Source: an uncultured Gammaproteobacteria bacterium (GTDB taxonomy: Bacteria > Pseudomonadota > Gammaproteobacteria > Pseudomonadales > Pseudohongiellaceae). Taken from it: a stretch of 64,000 nucleotides of DNA. How positions within the stretch are numbered: position 1 is the first letter of the stretch; every line of letters begins with the position of its first letter. The translations under genes and the position numbers were made by a program. The stretch lies in NCBI GenBank assembly GCA_937898685.1, contig CALEJT010000059.1, forward strand, positions 1-64,000, given 5' to 3'. The notes below the pieces were generated by a model, which saw only the letters and a program-made list of their open reading frames with translations, searched no databases and was not told where the DNA came from. Below, piece after piece: positions 61,755 through 64,000 of this stretch.

Positions 61755-62648
61755 ATGGAACAGCTTTCTTCCTTCGTCGCCTTCCTCGATCGCGAACTCT
61801 TCACGATCTACGAGCGCACCTACACCGTCGGCCAGGTGTTGTTCGTGCCGCTTCTGGGGTTACTGGGCCTCTACCTCGTCAAACGTGTCGAGCAAGGCAT
61901 GGTACGGCGTCTCAACGCGCGGGCGAGCGATCAGAACCTGATTCTGTTCCTGCGACGGCTCTACCTGATCGTGGCCTACGTGATGCTGGCGTTGGTGCTG
62001 TTGTCGCTCCTGCACATCCCGCTCACGGCCTTCGCCTTCGTCTCCGGTGCGCTTGCCATCGGCATCGGCTTCGGTGCACAGAACATCCTCAACAACTTCA
62101 TCTCGGGTTGGATCCTGATGTGGGAACGGCCCATTCGCATCGGAGACACGATCGAGATCGAGGGGGCGACGGGCACGGTGGAGACCATCAACACGCGTTC
62201 CACGCGCATTCGCCGCTCCGATGGTGTGCGCCTGCTGGTGCCCAACAGTCAGTTGCTCGAGAACACGGTGGTCAACTCCACCCTCGTCGACAACCTCAGC
62301 CGTGGTTTGGTGCGCGTTGGCGTGGACTACGCATCGGATGCGCGCCGTGTGGAAGCGCTGATGTATCAGGCGGCACACGAGCACAAGGACATCTGCACCA
62401 TGCCCCAGCCACAGGTGCAGTTCGATGAGTTCGGTCAGGGTGCTCTCTATTTCAACCTTTTGTTCTGGGTCGACGTGGGCAACGGTCGCGATCTCGGTCG
62501 CGTGCGTTCCGACCTGCGCTTCCGCTTGTGGGAGCTCTTCAAGGAAAACGGCATCGCGCTCGCCTTCGGTGCGACGAATGTGATGATCGATGGCGCGTTG
62601 GGGCTGCGTCAGCAACACAATGCCGACGCCGAACGCAGCGAGGTTTAA
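61755..62648 (+). CDS. Small-conductance mechanosensitive channel (MscS family)
   Basis: This 297-residue protein has three predicted helices and the pore motif FVSGALAIGIGFGAQNILNNFISGWILMWERPIRIGDTIEI, followed by a beta domain (NTRSTRIRRSDGVRLLVPNSQLL). It is an MscS-type channel that opens under osmotic downshift. The ATG is assumed; a GTG 66 nt upstream is an alternative but lacks a ribosome site. Convergent with purN-like, overlapping by 4 nt. Confidence 0.92.
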   Translation: MEQLSSFVAFLDRELFTIYERTYTVGQVLFVPLLGLLGLYLVKRVEQGMVRRLNARASDQNLILFLRRLYLIVAYVMLALVLLSLLHIPLTAFAFVSGALAIGIGFGAQNILNNFISGWILMWERPIRIGDTIEIEGATGTVETINTRSTRIRRSDGVRLLVPNSQLLENTVVNSTLVDNLSRGLVRVGVDYASDARRVEALMYQAAHEHKDICTMPQPQVQFDEFGQGALYFNLLFWVDVGNGRDLGRVRSDLRFRLWELFKENGIALAFGATNVMIDGALGLRQQHNADAERSEV

Positions 62649-63235
62649 ACCGGCGTCGCGTTTGCGATGAACTGCTGCACCGCACGCAGATAGAGATCCG
62701 GTTCCACCGCCTGCACGCGGGCGCGCAGCGTTTCCAGGGTGTCGTCGGGCAGCACGGGCACTCGTTCCTGGAGCAGGATCGGGCCTTCGTCGATGCCGTC
62801 GGTCACCACGTGCACCGTGGCGCCGCTGTGAGTGTCCCCTGCGGCAAGCACGGCCTTGTGGACGTGGTCGCCATACATGCCCTTGCCGCCGTGGCGGGGC
62901 AGCAGTGCGGGATGGATGTTGAGAATCCGGCCCTGGAAGGCGCGCAAGGTGCGCTGTCCCACCTTCTTCATGTAGCCCGAACACACCACGAGGTCGGTGC
63001 CGGCTTCCTCCAGCACGGTGCAGATCGCCTCGTCGGCGTTTTCCTCACCACGATGACTCTTGGCGCTGATGTGGCGCACCGGGAAATCGTGGTCGAGACA
63101 CCAGTGGAAGATCGCCGAGTCACGGTTGTTGGTGATCAGGATGCCGGGTTCGGCCGCCAGGCGACCCGAGCGCATGGCTGCGATGAGATAACGAGCGGAA
63201 GAACCGCCGTGTGATGCGAGAAAACTGACGATCAT
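62645..63235 (-). CDS. Divergent phosphoribosylglycinamide formyltransferase (PurN-like)
   Basis: This 196-residue formyltransferase has the catalytic Asn106-His108 pair in ILNIHPALLP and Asp149 in DGIDEGPIL. The N-terminal motif, normally SGSGSNLQ, reads ASHGGSSARYL, and LLPRHGGKGMYGDHVH resembles the GMYG variant seen in Bacteroidetes- and eukaryote-type PurN. Purine synthesis is likely. purM is not adjacent. It could be a second, specialised PurN. Confidence 0.82.
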   Translation of the reverse strand: MIVSFLASHGGSSARYLIAAMRSGRLAAEPGILITNNRDSAIFHWCLDHDFPVRHISAKSHRGEENADEAICTVLEEAGTDLVVCSGYMKKVGQRTLRAFQGRILNIHPALLPRHGGKGMYGDHVHKAVLAAGDTHSGATVHVVTDGIDEGPILLQERVPVLPDDTLETLRARVQAVEPDLYLRAVQQFIANATPV

Positions 63236-63238
63236 GGA

Positions 63239-64000
63239 CTAGGTTCGTGTAGTGAGGCCGATGCCGGTGAGGATGAGTGCCGCGCCGCTCACCATCTGGA
63301 TGGTGACGGCTTCGTCGAGAATGAGTCTACCCCACAGCATGGCGAAGACCGGTACGAGATAGGTGGCGACGACCGCACGCGCCACGCCGACCTGGCTCAG
63401 AAGATGGAAAAAGAGCAATAGCGCCAACCCGGTACAGAATACGCCGAGTACCGAGGCCAACAGCCAATCCTGCGACGTCAGTGTCTGCTCCGGCCACGAG
63501 AAATAGGCCGGAATCGCGAGAAACACCGCGGCGAAGAACTGACTTCCCGCCGCCACCGTGAACGCGGAAACCCCGCGCAGATGACGACGCGTGAAATTAC
63601 CCGTCAAACCATAGAAGAAGGCGGCGCCGAGTCCGGCCAGGATGGGCAGCAGCGGCAAGCTGGTCTCGATGGTTTCGCGGTCGAACATCATCACCACCAC
63701 ACCGACGAAGCCGAGCGCGATGCCCACGAGTGCGGGAACACTCAAGCGTTCCTTCAACCACAGCCAGGCGAGAAGGGCGCTGAAGAGTGGCGTCAATGCA
63801 TTGAGGATCGAGGCGAAACCGGCCGAGGTGTACTGCGTGGAAACGGTGATCAGCGAGAAGGGGATGGCCGTGCTGATGCCGCCGATCAGGATGAGTTTGG
63901 GCAGGTTCGCGATGAATTCCCTGCGGCGCGCGCCCACCAGCACCAAGGGCAGCAAGACCAGCGCGGCGATGGCAGAGCGGGCGGCACTCAGGGGGATCGG
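63239..64000 (-). CDS. EamA/DMT-family transporter, partial (5' end outside window)
   Basis: The reading frame is open to the window edge, giving at least 253 residues, so the gene continues beyond it. Visible helices include ARSAIAALVLLPLV near the edge, then PLFSALLAWLWLKERLSVPALVGIALGFVGV and LALLLFFHLLSQVGVARAVVATYLVPVFAMLWGRLILDE (the second EamA domain). These are drug/metabolite exporters. Four nt separate its stop from the purN-like start. Confidence 0.9.
   Translation of the reverse strand, partial: PIPLSAARSAIAALVLLPLVLVGARRREFIANLPKLILIGGISTAIPFSLITVSTQYTSAGFASILNALTPLFSALLAWLWLKERLSVPALVGIALGFVGVVVMMFDRETIETSLPLLPILAGLGAAFFYGLTGNFTRRHLRGVSAFTVAAGSQFFAAVFLAIPAYFSWPEQTLTSQDWLLASVLGVFCTGLALLLFFHLLSQVGVARAVVATYLVPVFAMLWGRLILDEAVTIQMVSGAALILTGIGLTTRT

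Noticed and set aside
1..64000. tRNA, rRNA, tmRNA, CRISPR array, prophage or insertion sequence
   Set aside because: No TTCGA-type tRNA arms, repeat-spacer arrays, transposase motifs or integrase were seen by eye. A tRNAscan or Rfam search was not possible.

Overview
The window is a GC-rich (about 60% by eye), densely coded chromosomal segment of a gammaproteobacterium. No rRNA, tRNA, CRISPR array, phage or insertion sequence was seen. The assignment rests on gene order: ispB / rplU-rpmA-obg-proB / rpsT / murJ-ribF-lspA-fkpB-ispH / minor pilins / pilR is the order I recall from Pseudomonas, and maf-rng-yhdP is the enterobacterial/pseudomonad order. The genus cannot be named from this sequence. 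Both edges cut genes: an M20 hydrolase on the left and an EamA transporter on the right.

Layout. 1-5.6 kb: two tandem M20-type hydrolases, a PepSY membrane protein and a periplasmic PQQ-type sugar dehydrogenase. 5.6-10.9 kb: an anchored protein of unknown function, ispB, and rplU-rpmA-obg-proB. 10.9-17.6 kb: an RND efflux operon, a small exported protein and an AraC regulator lying between proB and rpsT. 17.6-26.5 kb: rpsT, murJ, ribF-lspA-fkpB-ispH without ileS, a reduced type IV minor pilin set (pilV, pilW, pilX, fimT) and a PilR-like activator without a receiver domain. 26.5-34 kb: NAD synthetase, an MFS exporter, an outer-membrane barrel, a stand-alone 5'-3' exonuclease, a nitrilase-family amidase, a VOC protein and an exported HExxH protein. 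34-42.8 kb: glutathione-dependent formaldehyde oxidation (frmA, fghA), a ferredoxin, a LysR/short-chain dehydrogenase pair, MocA-like and XdhC-like cofactor proteins, PhoH, and a HisA of the eukaryotic type.

43-52.6 kb: a membrane-anchored glutamate-synthase-like FMN/3Fe-4S protein with its own 2Fe-2S/flavin reductase, then maf-rng-yhdP-DUF445. 52.6-64 kb: a TetR regulator behind an AT-rich leader with phased repeats, a MAPEG protein, a glutaminyl cyclase-like propeller, a zincin lipoprotein, fabV, a Tat-exported sulfite-oxidase-like protein divergent from a second PQQ-type dehydrogenase, a VanX-type dipeptidase, a histone-deacetylase-like hydrolase, an MscS channel, a divergent PurN and the truncated EamA transporter.

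Most genes are housekeeping or general metabolism. The most unusual items are the eukaryotic-type HisA outside any his operon, the M20 enzyme whose first metal-site His and bridging Asp are replaced, the eroded pilin/PilR locus with an altered GAFTGA loop, the two-gene glutamate-synthase-like redox module, and three 11-bp phased repeats plus a 12-bp palindrome ahead of the TetR gene. I found no convincing multi-gene defence system.
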